This document shows positions 47,841 through 55,721 of a DNA stretch of 64,000 bases, piece by piece. This DNA is from UBA2377 sp964429385 (lineage in GTDB: Bacteria > Verrucomicrobiota > Verrucomicrobiia > Opitutales > Opitutaceae), in NCBI GenBank assembly GCA_964429385.1, contig CAYSBR010000011.1, positions 1 through 64,000 of the forward strand. Reading direction: 5' to 3'. Made by a program: the position numbers and the translations under genes. How positions within the stretch are numbered: the first letter of the stretch is position 1; each line of letters opens with the position of its first letter. The notes below the pieces were generated by a model. It was not told the DNA's origin. It made no database searches and saw only the letters and a list, made by a program, of their open reading frames with translations.

Positions 47841-48718
47841 GGTGTGAGATACAGGCCGGCCACGCGGTCGTATTGATGGACGATAGAGAATGCCTGTCCT
47901 TGGGAATCAAATAGCCGGCCATCTTTAACACGCAGCGTTGAAAGCGGGACGGCGTTAAGATTGATCGCTTGACCTTCCCCGTAAGCATGAATTGTGGCGG
48001 GCAGGAGGCAATTATGGATGAGGTAGTTATGCACAGCTTGGTCAATATCGTTAACGGCAACGATCTTTAGTGATTCAGCGCAGTTAAGATCGAGATAGCG
48101 GCGCATTGCAGCGAGGTCACCGATGGTGACGCCAGCGCAAAGCAAAGGTTGTGCCGCTAATCGTTTGAAGGTGGAGGTGCCGTAGGAGAGTTGGAACCAG
48201 CGACGGGCAAAGTGGCTTGTCCCAATGACCTCATTCTCGGCAAAGACATGCAATCCCTCACAAGGAAAGGGCGAACGCTGAAACACGGTGTCACGCGCAT
48301 CGGCGAGTAGGACATGTGTGTATTTCCAGCCGAAGTGTTCGAGGTAGCGGCGATAATGAAAAAAACGCTGCGAAAAGAGATGGAATGCAGCTTCTGAAAT
48401 TCGGGCATGGAGTGCATCGCTTTCTTTTCCAATGCCCAGCAGGTGGCGTGTGCCGCGCAGCATGCATAGCCAGGAAGCCAGTTGCAGGCGATACCAAGTC
48501 TTGCGCCAACCTGCATGGGATCCGCGATTGAATTCAGCAGGCACCACTTTGACTCCAGAAGCATCCAAGTAGCGATCGGTTTCTTCCGGCAGCGCCCCCG
48601 CGATGATGGCAAGATCGGCCTCCGGTACATATCGCTTCCAGCTTTCAACAAATGGGGAAAGCTGTTCAGTTCGGTAGCCACACGCGACGGTAAGGATAAG
48701 TGGGCGGATTTCAGCCAT
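47825..48718 (-). CDS. Putative glycosyltransferase with DARDTVFQ motif
   Basis: A 297-residue protein starting MAEIRPLILTVACGYRTEQLSPFVESWKRY. It carries WKYTHVLLADARDTVFQRSPF. A D-x-R-D-x-v-F-q segment is seen in several poorly studied nucleotide-sugar-binding families, so I treat this as an inferred glycosyltransferase. CAGVTIGDLAAM and VNDIDQAVHNYLIH follow and could be acceptor-site elements. It overlaps the exostosin-like gene by eight bases. Low GC and no repeat nearby. Confidence 0.6.
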   Translation of the reverse strand: MAEIRPLILTVACGYRTEQLSPFVESWKRYVPEADLAIIAGALPEETDRYLDASGVKVVPAEFNRGSHAGWRKTWYRLQLASWLCMLRGTRHLLGIGKESDALHARISEAAFHLFSQRFFHYRRYLEHFGWKYTHVLLADARDTVFQRSPFPCEGLHVFAENEVIGTSHFARRWFQLSYGTSTFKRLAAQPLLCAGVTIGDLAAMRRYLDLNCAESLKIVAVNDIDQAVHNYLIHNCLLPATIHAYGEGQAINLNAVPLSTLRVKDGRLFDSQGQAFSIVHQYDRVAGLYLTPCDRR

Positions 48719-49715
48719 GGGAACCCGAGGTGGAACGCTTTAAGGATTGAAGGCGTCGTGCAAACGCCTTGGCCCGCACCAAGGTGTATTCAGGCAGGAC
48801 GCGGAAAGGATGGAAAATCCGTTGCATATTTTCCCGCCGATTGCGTGCGGCACGGATAGCTTGCACTTCGGCGACAAGAGAGGAGAGCAGCGTGCGATCA
48901 TCAAAGCAGCGCTCCCATTCGGATCGGGCATTGTTGGCTAGACGAGGCCAGTCTTCCTCTCGGGACGAGAGCAGTTCCGGGATACGCGCGATGTCACTTT
49001 CTGGCACGACTACGGCACAACTGTGCCAATTCACGCACTGCGGGAGCTGTAGATTGTCACTGATTATCACTGGCACGCGCTTGGCCTCCATGGTTTCAAA
49101 AAGGCGAATGCTGGAAAAGCCGTTGCCACGTGGGCAGAGGATGAAGCGACATTGTCGTAGGTCGTCCACGAAGCGCATGCGATCTGCATCGGTTGCCGGA
49201 TTGTAGATTCGGGTGAAAATGCTTTCGGTCTGACGCAATAGCCCTCGGCCGGCTTTGGCTTCGTTGGCTAACTCGGTGAAAAGGCGAAAACGCACCGGTG
49301 CGGTGATGTTTCCAGAAAAGCCGAAGAGGTATTTGGCTTCGTTTAATGCACATGGCTTGATAAGGTGATTTATACGGAGCGGGTAGCAGAAGCCTCTATG
49401 ACGGGCAGGATCTACCAGACGCTTGCTAAGGGAACAAAACAGCCCAGGTAGGCGACCTGTGGGATGGTCGCCGGCATCCCAAGCAAAAGTATTCTCTGGG
49501 TGTGTCCGATAATGTGAGTCCGGTGCGACTGTGAAAACACGTCCATTGATGAATGAATGTGCGGCTGCAGGCTCAATAATGAACTCTGCGTCTGCGGGAC
49601 GATTAACTCGTCGTACCAGGCCGACCGCACCGTTAAACCAGCTGGCGAGATTGTTCTCCCAGCTGGCCCGATGATAACGATCATAACTCTCCAATTCGAA
49701 GTAGAGCCTGGTCAT
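48711..49715 (-). CDS. Exostosin-like glycosyltransferase (GT47-type)
   Basis: A 334-residue protein resembling the bacterial exostosin family. KYLFGFSGNITAPVRFRLFTEL, FILCPRGNGFSSIRLFETMEAKRVPVIISDN and QCVNWHSCAVVVPESDI reproduce the order F-G, l-PRG-g-s-R-fE-m--g-vPVi, W---s--v-e. It probably transfers a sugar to the growing repeat unit. The first gene of the coupled low-GC block 44.6-49.7 kb, 42 bases from the acyltransferase gene upstream. Confidence 0.8.
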   Translation of the reverse strand: MTRLYFELESYDRYHRASWENNLASWFNGAVGLVRRVNRPADAEFIIEPAAAHSFINGRVFTVAPDSHYRTHPENTFAWDAGDHPTGRLPGLFCSLSKRLVDPARHRGFCYPLRINHLIKPCALNEAKYLFGFSGNITAPVRFRLFTELANEAKAGRGLLRQTESIFTRIYNPATDADRMRFVDDLRQCRFILCPRGNGFSSIRLFETMEAKRVPVIISDNLQLPQCVNWHSCAVVVPESDIARIPELLSSREEDWPRLANNARSEWERCFDDRTLLSSLVAEVQAIRAARNRRENMQRIFHPFRVLPEYTLVRAKAFARRLQSLKRSTSGSHG

Positions 49716-49757
49716 TAGGAGTATTCTGGAGTCACGTATGCAGCTTTGCTCAATAAA

Positions 49758-50363
49758 TCACACACGCTCAGGGCAAAAGCTAGAAGGGAGTTTACAGTTG
49801 TCTTCCCTCCAACCGTGAACACTGGCGGGAATGCCGTGGCAGATGGAGCCGGCGGGCAGATCCTTGGTGACGACGCTGCCGGCGCCGACAATACAACCAT
49901 CACCAATCGTTACACCGCCGAGGATGGTGACGCCTGCCCCGAGCCAGACATCACGGCCGATCTTGGTAGGGCGCAGTTCATCCGGTTGGGATCGGATGTC
50001 CGTTCCCTGAGGCGGGATGGTGTGGTTCGAAGACAGGATGCGACAGTGCATGGCAATCAGCGTGTGGTCGCCGATTTCCACACCGCCGTGCCCGTAGATG
50101 ATGACTTGCGGTCCCAAGAAAACGCCAGCGCCCAGCGTGACCGTGCCAGCATACGGATGAATGACGACGTTACTGGATAATTCACAACCCTCGCCAATTT
50201 TCACGTGGCCCCGGCCGGTGACCGGGTGGCGGCAGGATATTTCGACGTTGCGATGCAGGGTGATGCGATGCCCGATTTCAGCGCCCAGGCGTCGCAGCCA
50301 CCAGAGCGCGAATCGTGAGCGCAATCGGAAATGCAAAGTGTGAAAACGACCGGGCAGGCTCAT
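49758..50363 (-). CDS. Hexapeptide-repeat acyltransferase (LbH/maltose acetyltransferase-like)
   Basis: A 201-residue left-handed beta-helix protein with isoleucine-patch repeats: VKIGEGCELSSNVVIHPYAGTVTLGAGVFLGPQVIIYGHGGVEIGDHTLIAMHC, then ILSSNHTIPP with the catalytic-type His, and KIGRDVWLGAGVTILGGVTIGDGCIVGAGSVVTKDLPAG. It probably acetylates a polysaccharide sugar. It overlaps the GT4 gene upstream by ATGA. Confidence 0.92.
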   Translation of the reverse strand: MSLPGRFHTLHFRLRSRFALWWLRRLGAEIGHRITLHRNVEISCRHPVTGRGHVKIGEGCELSSNVVIHPYAGTVTLGAGVFLGPQVIIYGHGGVEIGDHTLIAMHCRILSSNHTIPPQGTDIRSQPDELRPTKIGRDVWLGAGVTILGGVTIGDGCIVGAGSVVTKDLPAGSICHGIPASVHGWREDNCKLPSSFCPERV

Positions 50364-51502
50364 GAGGTGATGGCGGCCAATTGATCAAGAAGCGATCCAG
50401 CAGGGTCGCGGTTGGCTTGTTGCAGCAAGCTTGCCCGGGCAGCGAGCCCCATCTGCGGCCATTCGTGGCGGTGTTCCCAGGCAATGCGCAAGGCGGAGGC
50501 AAGCGCATCGGCATTGTCGGGCTGGCACAGCCAGCCGGTGAGGCCATCTTCAATCCAACTGGCACCACCACTGCGCGTGCGCAGGACAGGCCGAGCGCAG
50601 GCGAGAGCCTCGGCCATGACGAGCGAGAAACCTTCCCAACGGGAAGCGAGGACACAGAGGTGATGGTCGCGCCAGATGTCCGCGGGGTTGGCCACATAGC
50701 CGACCACGTCCACGCGATCGGCTAGCCCGTGCGCCGAGATCGCTTCTCGCAGACGGGTCTCATCGGGCCCACGACCGCAGAAGCTCAAGCGCCAGTCGGC
50801 TTCGCCACTGAGTGCGCGGGCCACGGCAGCCAGGACAAGATCGAGTCCTTTTTCGTGCATTTCCAGCCGGCCGACAACAGCCATCCGCCAAGGCGGCGCT
50901 GGGGACCACGGTGGGAGATTTGATTCAGTGGGGATAGGAAAGGGGTTCTGTATGACGGCGGACTGAGGCAATGCTTCGGCCAGTTGGGTTTCCGCCAGAT
51001 GCCGAAGTTCTTCAGAAACAAAATAGAGTGCACGGGCTGGACGAGACCATTTCGCGCAGGCCATGCGCTCAACGGGATTGAGCGGTTGCTCGTCGTTGTT
51101 GTGAGTGATTGTCACGTAGGGAATGCGTTGCGCTTTTATCGCGCCCTGCAGCCAATACTCCCAAGCCCCGTCAAACGCGCCGCATTGGTTAACGAAAAGG
51201 AGGCCGGGCGCGAAGTGCCGCAACCTCGCGCCGACGCCGGTGCGGGCTCCTAGAAAACGGAATTTGAAACGGTGCCAAGCGGCGAGTTTGCCACCGCCTG
51301 CGGAGCGCGCGGGCGGCAGCCCAACGACACTCACCCCGGCTTCGTGCAACTGATGAATGGGTTCTGAATCAAGTGTGAGCGGCCCGGCGACGACCAGAAC
51401 CGGCCAGCCGCGCGCTCGTGCGGCGAGAGCCAAGGCATGCCACAATTGTTCCGCCCCGCCCCACGGGTAATTCCGATTGGTTGTGACAATGGCCAGGCGC
51501 AT
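50360..51502 (-). CDS. GT4 glycosyltransferase
   Basis: A 380-residue GT-B enzyme. The N-terminus is MRLAIVTTNRNYPWGGAEQLWHALALAA with the GGAE loop. The donor half has MAVVGRLEMHEKGLDLVLAAVA, LSFCGRGPDETRLR and ASRWEGFSLVMAEALACARPVLRTRSGGASWIED (E-x7-E). This is a canonical GT4 sequence, likely adding hexose or deoxyhexose. It lies nine bases downstream of the fucosyltransferase gene. Confidence 0.93.
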   Translation of the reverse strand: MRLAIVTTNRNYPWGGAEQLWHALALAARARGWPVLVVAGPLTLDSEPIHQLHEAGVSVVGLPPARSAGGGKLAAWHRFKFRFLGARTGVGARLRHFAPGLLFVNQCGAFDGAWEYWLQGAIKAQRIPYVTITHNNDEQPLNPVERMACAKWSRPARALYFVSEELRHLAETQLAEALPQSAVIQNPFPIPTESNLPPWSPAPPWRMAVVGRLEMHEKGLDLVLAAVARALSGEADWRLSFCGRGPDETRLREAISAHGLADRVDVVGYVANPADIWRDHHLCVLASRWEGFSLVMAEALACARPVLRTRSGGASWIEDGLTGWLCQPDNADALASALRIAWEHRHEWPQMGLAARASLLQQANRDPAGSLLDQLAAITS

Positions 51503-51511
51503 TCGGGGAAT

Positions 51512-52435
51512 TCAGGCAGAGACGGGCAGACGCGTCCATGAGGCCGGCACGATGTCACGCTGATCGTGCGGGCTGTTTGCGAACCAGGGGGCGGGGGCGA
51601 TCACCAGTTTGTGCGGCGAAGGGTTGAGCCAGGCGGCCCACCATGAAAAGGTACTGTTGGCGATGGCCAGGTGCTCGCAAAGGGACATGAGCCGGATTTT
51701 GTCCCATGGGTGCCAGGGGGCAACGCAGCGCACGAACTCATGGGGCCCGGGCGGCGTGAATTCGCGCGCGACGGATTCGATATCGTCAGAAAAGATATAG
51801 AGGACGGCGTCAGGGTTGCGCTCACGCAGCAGCCGGGCGGCGCGCTGATAATAATCGAGGTCAAGCACGCCGATCTCGCGGGCAAAGTCTGGATTGCGCG
51901 CATAGTCGCCGCGACGAAAGTGAATCGCCGCCGAGGGGCCGGAGCGTATGCGGGCCGCCATTTCGGCGACGGCGGGCTGGGGCGGGTAGCGGAAGGAGAA
52001 GTGCGAGCGGAGGAGGTCGGCAACGGGCGAAAAAAAACTCTCCGACTGAAACATGCCGTTGAGATAGGTGTTGTCCGGTTGCGCGAAAAATTCCGGGTAG
52101 AAGGCGAAGGTGGGCGGCTGATGCCAGTTGGCGGGTGCGACATGGCGGCTGGCGTAGCGATGAAGACGGAGTCTGCGGGCGAGGGAGACCGACCAGCGTT
52201 CGGTGCGTGTGAGTCGCACGCCGCGCACGCGATCGATTTCTTCCTGCGTGGCAAACTGCTCGGTGATGTTGAGGCAGGACAGGGCGTAACGGTTGTGCGC
52301 TTCGTAGGCCGGATCATGGCGAAACCAAGAGACATCCAGCTTGAGCACAGTGCGGCGCTGCTCGGCGAGCGCGAGGCCTGCTGCGTATTGAAACATCTGG
52401 TTTCCGAGGCCACCGATGAGTCTGACAATGATCAT
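51512..52435 (-). CDS. GT11 alpha-1,2-fucosyltransferase
   Basis: A 307-residue inverting fucosyltransferase using GDP-fucose. The family motifs are clear: MIIVRLIGGLGNQMFQYAAGLALA at the start, AAIHFRRGDYARNP (HxRRxDY donor-binding motif), and NSTFSWWAAWLNPSPHKLVIAPAPWF near the C-terminus. It predicts an alpha-1,2-linked fucose or related 6-deoxysugar in the surface polysaccharide. No GDP-fucose biosynthesis genes (gmd, fcl) are in the window. Confidence 0.95.
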   Translation of the reverse strand: MIIVRLIGGLGNQMFQYAAGLALAEQRRTVLKLDVSWFRHDPAYEAHNRYALSCLNITEQFATQEEIDRVRGVRLTRTERWSVSLARRLRLHRYASRHVAPANWHQPPTFAFYPEFFAQPDNTYLNGMFQSESFFSPVADLLRSHFSFRYPPQPAVAEMAARIRSGPSAAIHFRRGDYARNPDFAREIGVLDLDYYQRAARLLRERNPDAVLYIFSDDIESVAREFTPPGPHEFVRCVAPWHPWDKIRLMSLCEHLAIANSTFSWWAAWLNPSPHKLVIAPAPWFANSPHDQRDIVPASWTRLPVSA

Positions 52436-52439
52436 AAGT

Positions 52440-53186
52440 TTAGACGCGCTTTGCCGAAAGGTAGAGCGTGGTGTCCACTCCTTCGGTTACGATTTCATAG
52501 CCATGCTCCCGAGCCTTATCCAGGATGTGGAAATGATCCTTGGGAGATGCGCAGCCGTTTTCGAAGTGAATGACCCGGGGGCGTCGTTTATCCCAATTCC
52601 ACAACTTGAGGAGAGGGATGTCGTAACCTTCGGTATCCATGACGAGCACCGACAATGTGTCCAATTGGGCGAGTGGATCCAGATCATCCCAAGTCAAGCA
52701 GGACACCGTTTCCTCGGCAATGGCTGTGACGGGACGCCCGAGGTCCTGACAGGCTGTGGTGATGCGGTCCGGTGCGAGTGTCGCCAGTCCATGAGCCCAA
52801 TCCGGTAGGCCGGGCAAATCCTGACGAATGTAGTAAAGTGTGCGGTCCTCGCTCTTTTCAGCGATCGCAGCCTGAACCAGGCTGATGGAGGAGTTCTGGG
52901 CGTATCGCTTTTTCAATGCGGCAATAAATACCGGACGTGGTTCAACCATGATTCCGCTCCAACTGAATTCTCGGATCAAGGGAGCGAGTGGATCCTCGCG
53001 TTGGCCGTCGTTGGCTCCGACCTGAACGAACCTCAGCTGATGAAGATCGCTGAATGCTTGGTGGAGCGCATACCTAAATCCATTATCTGGTGGTAATGAA
53101 AAATAGCGGACTGCCGGATGGTCCATCTTGCATAAGAGCAGCCCGCAGCGGCGAAAGCCGTGGCGCAGTAGGGTGGAGAATTTCAT
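52440..53186 (-). CDS. FkbM family methyltransferase-like protein
   Basis: A 248-residue SAM-dependent methyltransferase relative. LRFVQVGANDGQREDPLAPLIREFSWSGIMVEPRPVFIAAL holds motif I (VGANDG) and the acidic ribose-binding residue (EP), and VLVMDTEGYDIPLL is the FkbM motif IV. Relatives O-methylate sugars or polyketides. The start at 53186 matches the family and overlaps the next FkbM gene by ATGA. It is four bases upstream of the fucosyltransferase gene. Confidence 0.87.
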   Translation of the reverse strand: MKFSTLLRHGFRRCGLLLCKMDHPAVRYFSLPPDNGFRYALHQAFSDLHQLRFVQVGANDGQREDPLAPLIREFSWSGIMVEPRPVFIAALKKRYAQNSSISLVQAAIAEKSEDRTLYYIRQDLPGLPDWAHGLATLAPDRITTACQDLGRPVTAIAEETVSCLTWDDLDPLAQLDTLSVLVMDTEGYDIPLLKLWNWDKRRPRVIHFENGCASPKDHFHILDKAREHGYEIVTEGVDTTLYLSAKRV

Positions 53187-54010
53187 GCAGAAAACAGTCG
53201 TCGCTTCCAGCGGCCACCAAGTGCGCGCACATACTTGGCAGCGGCGCCACAACGACGACGGATCAGCCAGGGCCAAACCCGAGGGTGCCGCAAATTGACG
53301 TAGAATTGGTCACCTTCTGAATGCTGACTGTTCTCGAAGATGAGGCGAAACCCCTGGTCGCGCATAAATTGCTGGATATCATGCCGCAAGGGTTGCCCCT
53401 GATAAAACGTTCGATCGGCCACTTCGAGCCAGATGGCAGTGGTATTCTTCAGCATCGGTCCTGCACCTTTCAGCACCATAAGTTCGGCTCCTTGCACATC
53501 CATGTGGATAAAGTCGATCTGCCGAATATCTCGTTCCTGGCAAAAAGAGGCGAGAGTTGTGGTCGGAACAGTGATGCTTTCCTTGAACTCGATCCAGCCA
53601 TGCATGGGGGTTGTCTCCGCAGGTGGAAGCAAGGAGCTGGATTTGTTGCCGTAGTTCCATTGCTCACCAGAGAAGAGATTTTGAGGAGTCCCTGATGAAA
53701 CATGAAAAACGGACATGCCTGCGGTATTAGATAGCGCAAATGGTATGAGCTCGGCGTTTTTCAGCTGATGCTTTTCAAAATTGGTCCGGATAAGCTTCTG
53801 ATTGGATGGTAAAGGCTCAAAGGAAAACAAGCGCGCCCGAGGAAAATGTCGTCCATAGCGGATGCTATCTTCCCCTTCACACGCGCCAATATCGAATATG
53901 ACCAATGGTGCTTGTTCTGAAAAACATAGGACCAGTTCACGCTCTGCCGCAGACGGAGTGGAAAGATATCGCTCCAAGGGGGCGGGGGAAAGAGAAGATG
54001 CCTTGGTCAT
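53183..54010 (-). CDS. FkbM family methyltransferase
   Basis: A 275-residue protein with LVIFDIGACEGEDSIRYGRHFPRARLFSFEPLPSNQKLI (motif I FDIGACEG, then FEPLP), VPTTTLASFCQERDIRQIDFIHMDVQGAELMVLKGA and a final beta-strand region. This is the canonical FkbM pattern VD-l-----i-fiK-DvqG-E--vl-Ga. It probably O-methylates a polysaccharide sugar, perhaps as a chain-terminating cap read by the Wzt C-terminal domain; that role is inference. It overlaps wzt by ATGA. Confidence 0.9.
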   Translation of the reverse strand: MTKASSLSPAPLERYLSTPSAAERELVLCFSEQAPLVIFDIGACEGEDSIRYGRHFPRARLFSFEPLPSNQKLIRTNFEKHQLKNAELIPFALSNTAGMSVFHVSSGTPQNLFSGEQWNYGNKSSSLLPPAETTPMHGWIEFKESITVPTTTLASFCQERDIRQIDFIHMDVQGAELMVLKGAGPMLKNTTAIWLEVADRTFYQGQPLRHDIQQFMRDQGFRLIFENSQHSEGDQFYVNLRHPRVWPWLIRRRCGAAAKYVRALGGRWKRRLFSA

Positions 54011-55254
54011 CGTAAGGTCGATGCAAGCGGGGTGCACTGGACTTGCATGGAATTGAGCACCAATCCGTAGCCTGAACTGGCGACACAAGCTATGTGCGGA
54101 GCATCGCCACTGATATCGAGCCGGGCTGCCTCAAATTGTTGGATTGAGCGTCCGTCTTCACTAAGTCCAACGATCAATTTGTAGCTATCTGCGGCCAGGG
54201 CTACCGAGTTCTGGATAAACACGTATTCGAATTCTCCGGCTGCGAGATTCATCGGGAGGCTCCAGACAGTCTGGAGCCCGATGCCTTCTCCTGTAACCAA
54301 GCCGATTGAAGCGATGAACTGCGTCATTGGGCGGGCCAACTTCACTCTCAGCCGAACCCGCCAAGGTTCACCCACTTGGGCGATAATCAATGGGTTGCCT
54401 GCTAAGCTCTCAATATGAAGGGCGGTCACATATGCGCGCTCCATGAGATCGGACGGTGGATGCGGAATATGCAAAGGGGTATTGCTTTCTGATTGATGAG
54501 TATAACTGGCGAGAATCTCAGCTGTAGACCCTTGCGAAAACAATGCTCCTTGATTCAGGAAAATAACTCGACTGCATAGTTGGCGGATACTGCTAAGATT
54601 ATGGCTGACGAATAGCACGGTGCGTCCTTCTCGCGTGGCCACGTCCTGCATCTTGCCCAGGCATTTTTTTTGGAACTGGGCGTCTCCCACTGCGAGGACT
54701 TCGTCCACGATCAGGATTTCGGGCTCCAGGTGCGCGGCCACGGCGAAGGCGAGGCGGACATACATGCCGCTGCTGTAGCGCTTCACGGGGGTGTCGAGGA
54801 ACTTCTCCACTTCCGCAAAGGCCACGATCTCGTCGAACTTCCGCCGGATCTCCGCCCGGCTCATGCCGAGGATGGCGCCGTTGAGGAAGATGTTCTCGCG
54901 TCCGCTCAGCTCAGGATGGAACCCGGTGCCGACTTCCAGCAGGCTGGCCACGCGGCCGCGCAGGGTGATGCGGCCTGCCGTGGGTTCGGTGATGCGGGAG
55001 AGGATCTTGAGCAGGGTGGACTTGCCGGCGCCGTTGCGGCCGATGATGCCGACAACTTCGCCGGGCTGCACTTCGAAGCTGATGTCGCGCAGCGCCCAGA
55101 ATTCCTCGCGGGTGAACCCGGTGCCCCAGCGGAAGCGGCGCCACAGCGCGCGCGCGCCATGCTGCAGACTGTCGCGCAGCGTGTCGGGCCGCGACTCGTG
55201 CTGGATCACGTAGCGCTTGCTGACACCGGAAACGGAAATGACGGGGGAGGACAT
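54007..55254 (-). CDS. wzt: Polysaccharide ABC exporter ATPase with carbohydrate-binding domain (Wzt)
   Basis: A 415-residue ATPase of the O-antigen/teichoic acid exporter. The nucleotide-binding domain (1-245) has Walker A GIIGRNGAGKSTLLK, signature KRYSSGMYVRLAFAVAA and Walker B ILIVDEVLAVGD, and ends at the H-loop FVSHN. Residues 265-415 are the C-terminal Wzt domain (VRLRVKLARPMTQFIASIGLVTGEGIGLQT), which in known O-antigen exporters binds the capped polymer end. The ATPase half is high-GC and the C-terminal half much lower. The ATG is preceded by GTAGTCCCGCAGTCC repeat words instead of a Shine-Dalgarno sequence. Confidence 0.95.
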   Translation of the reverse strand: MSSPVISVSGVSKRYVIQHESRPDTLRDSLQHGARALWRRFRWGTGFTREEFWALRDISFEVQPGEVVGIIGRNGAGKSTLLKILSRITEPTAGRITLRGRVASLLEVGTGFHPELSGRENIFLNGAILGMSRAEIRRKFDEIVAFAEVEKFLDTPVKRYSSGMYVRLAFAVAAHLEPEILIVDEVLAVGDAQFQKKCLGKMQDVATREGRTVLFVSHNLSSIRQLCSRVIFLNQGALFSQGSTAEILASYTHQSESNTPLHIPHPPSDLMERAYVTALHIESLAGNPLIIAQVGEPWRVRLRVKLARPMTQFIASIGLVTGEGIGLQTVWSLPMNLAAGEFEYVFIQNSVALAADSYKLIVGLSEDGRSIQQFEAARLDISGDAPHIACVASSGYGLVLNSMQVQCTPLASTLR

Positions 55255-55255
55255 G

Positions 55256-55309
55256 GACTGCGGGACTACAGGACGACTGACGACGGGACTAATGGGTTTA
55301 CGGACCGGA
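55256..55309 (-). repeat. GTAGTCC-type word array, 3' flank of the four-helix-bundle gene
   Basis: On the plus strand this reads GACTGCGGGACTACAGGACG, then ACTGACGACGGGACTA, then GGACCGGACTACAG. The words (GGACTAC, reverse GTAGTCC) are those on the right side of the ten nested-palindrome repeats. They are complementary in type to the array on the other side of the gene, so the gene lies between inverted arms. Confidence 0.75.
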
Positions 55310-55675
55310 CTACAGAGTGATTTCCTTTTGGACGGCTTGGATCAGGCCGTGAAGGCAGGCGAAGGTCTGCTTGATCTGTGATTGAAGCGCTGCAGTTTCG
55401 GTTGCCGAGAGGTAGCGAAGGCGCCCGGCCAGATGGATGAAATACTGTGTTTCCGAAAGCGAAGCCCGGGCAATGTAGAGAAAATGCAAGTAATCGCGTT
55501 TTGTGCCCCGAGCTGATCCTTCGACGATGTTGGCGGGAACAGAACTGGCGGCCCGGCGCAACTGGCTCGTAATGCCGTAAAGTTCTTCCCGGGGAAACGA
55601 TCGGGTATGTTCGTAAATGGCGACCGTAAGATCGTCCGCCAACCGCCACGCTTCGATTTTGGTGTAGTCTCTCAT
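55310..55675 (-). CDS. Four-helix-bundle protein, 23S rRNA intervening-sequence (S23/Avd-like) family
   Basis: A complete 121-residue protein. MRDYTKIEAWRLADDLTVAIYEHTRSFPREELYGITSQLRRAASSVPANIVEGSARGTKRDYLHFLYIARASLSE carries all landmarks of the family: the WxxA start, FPxEExYGxTSQxRRAAxSxPxNIxEG, and the FLxIAxxSLxE helix. The family was named from proteins encoded in 23S rRNA intervening sequences, and the Avd subunit of diversity-generating retroelements is a relative. The general function is unknown. The gene separates wzm from wzt and sits between inverted GGACTAC/GTAGTCC word arrays, suggesting insertion as a unit of about 460 bases. Confidence 0.93.
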   Translation of the reverse strand: MRDYTKIEAWRLADDLTVAIYEHTRSFPREELYGITSQLRRAASSVPANIVEGSARGTKRDYLHFLYIARASLSETQYFIHLAGRLRYLSATETAALQSQIKQTFACLHGLIQAVQKEITL

Positions 55676-55716
55676 GGCTCGTAGTCTTGTTGTCCGTGGT
55701 CTTCGTGGTCCGGGTC
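55676..55716 (-). repeat. GGACCACGAAGACC-type word array, 5' flank of the four-helix-bundle gene
   Basis: In gene orientation this reads GACCCGGACCACGAAGACCA then CGGACAACAAGACTACGAG, directly upstream of the ATG. Words repeat at about ten-base intervals. It is complementary in type to the 55256-55309 array and abuts the wzm stop region. Confidence 0.75.
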
Positions 55717-55721
55717 TTTCC

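Noticed and set aside
55310..55675. A 23S rRNA intervening sequence
   Set aside because: No rRNA sequence flanks the gene; it lies between wzm and wzt.
55256..55716. Diversity-generating retroelement based on the Avd-like protein
   Set aside because: No reverse transcriptase, template repeat or variable repeat is visible; only the protein family is shared.
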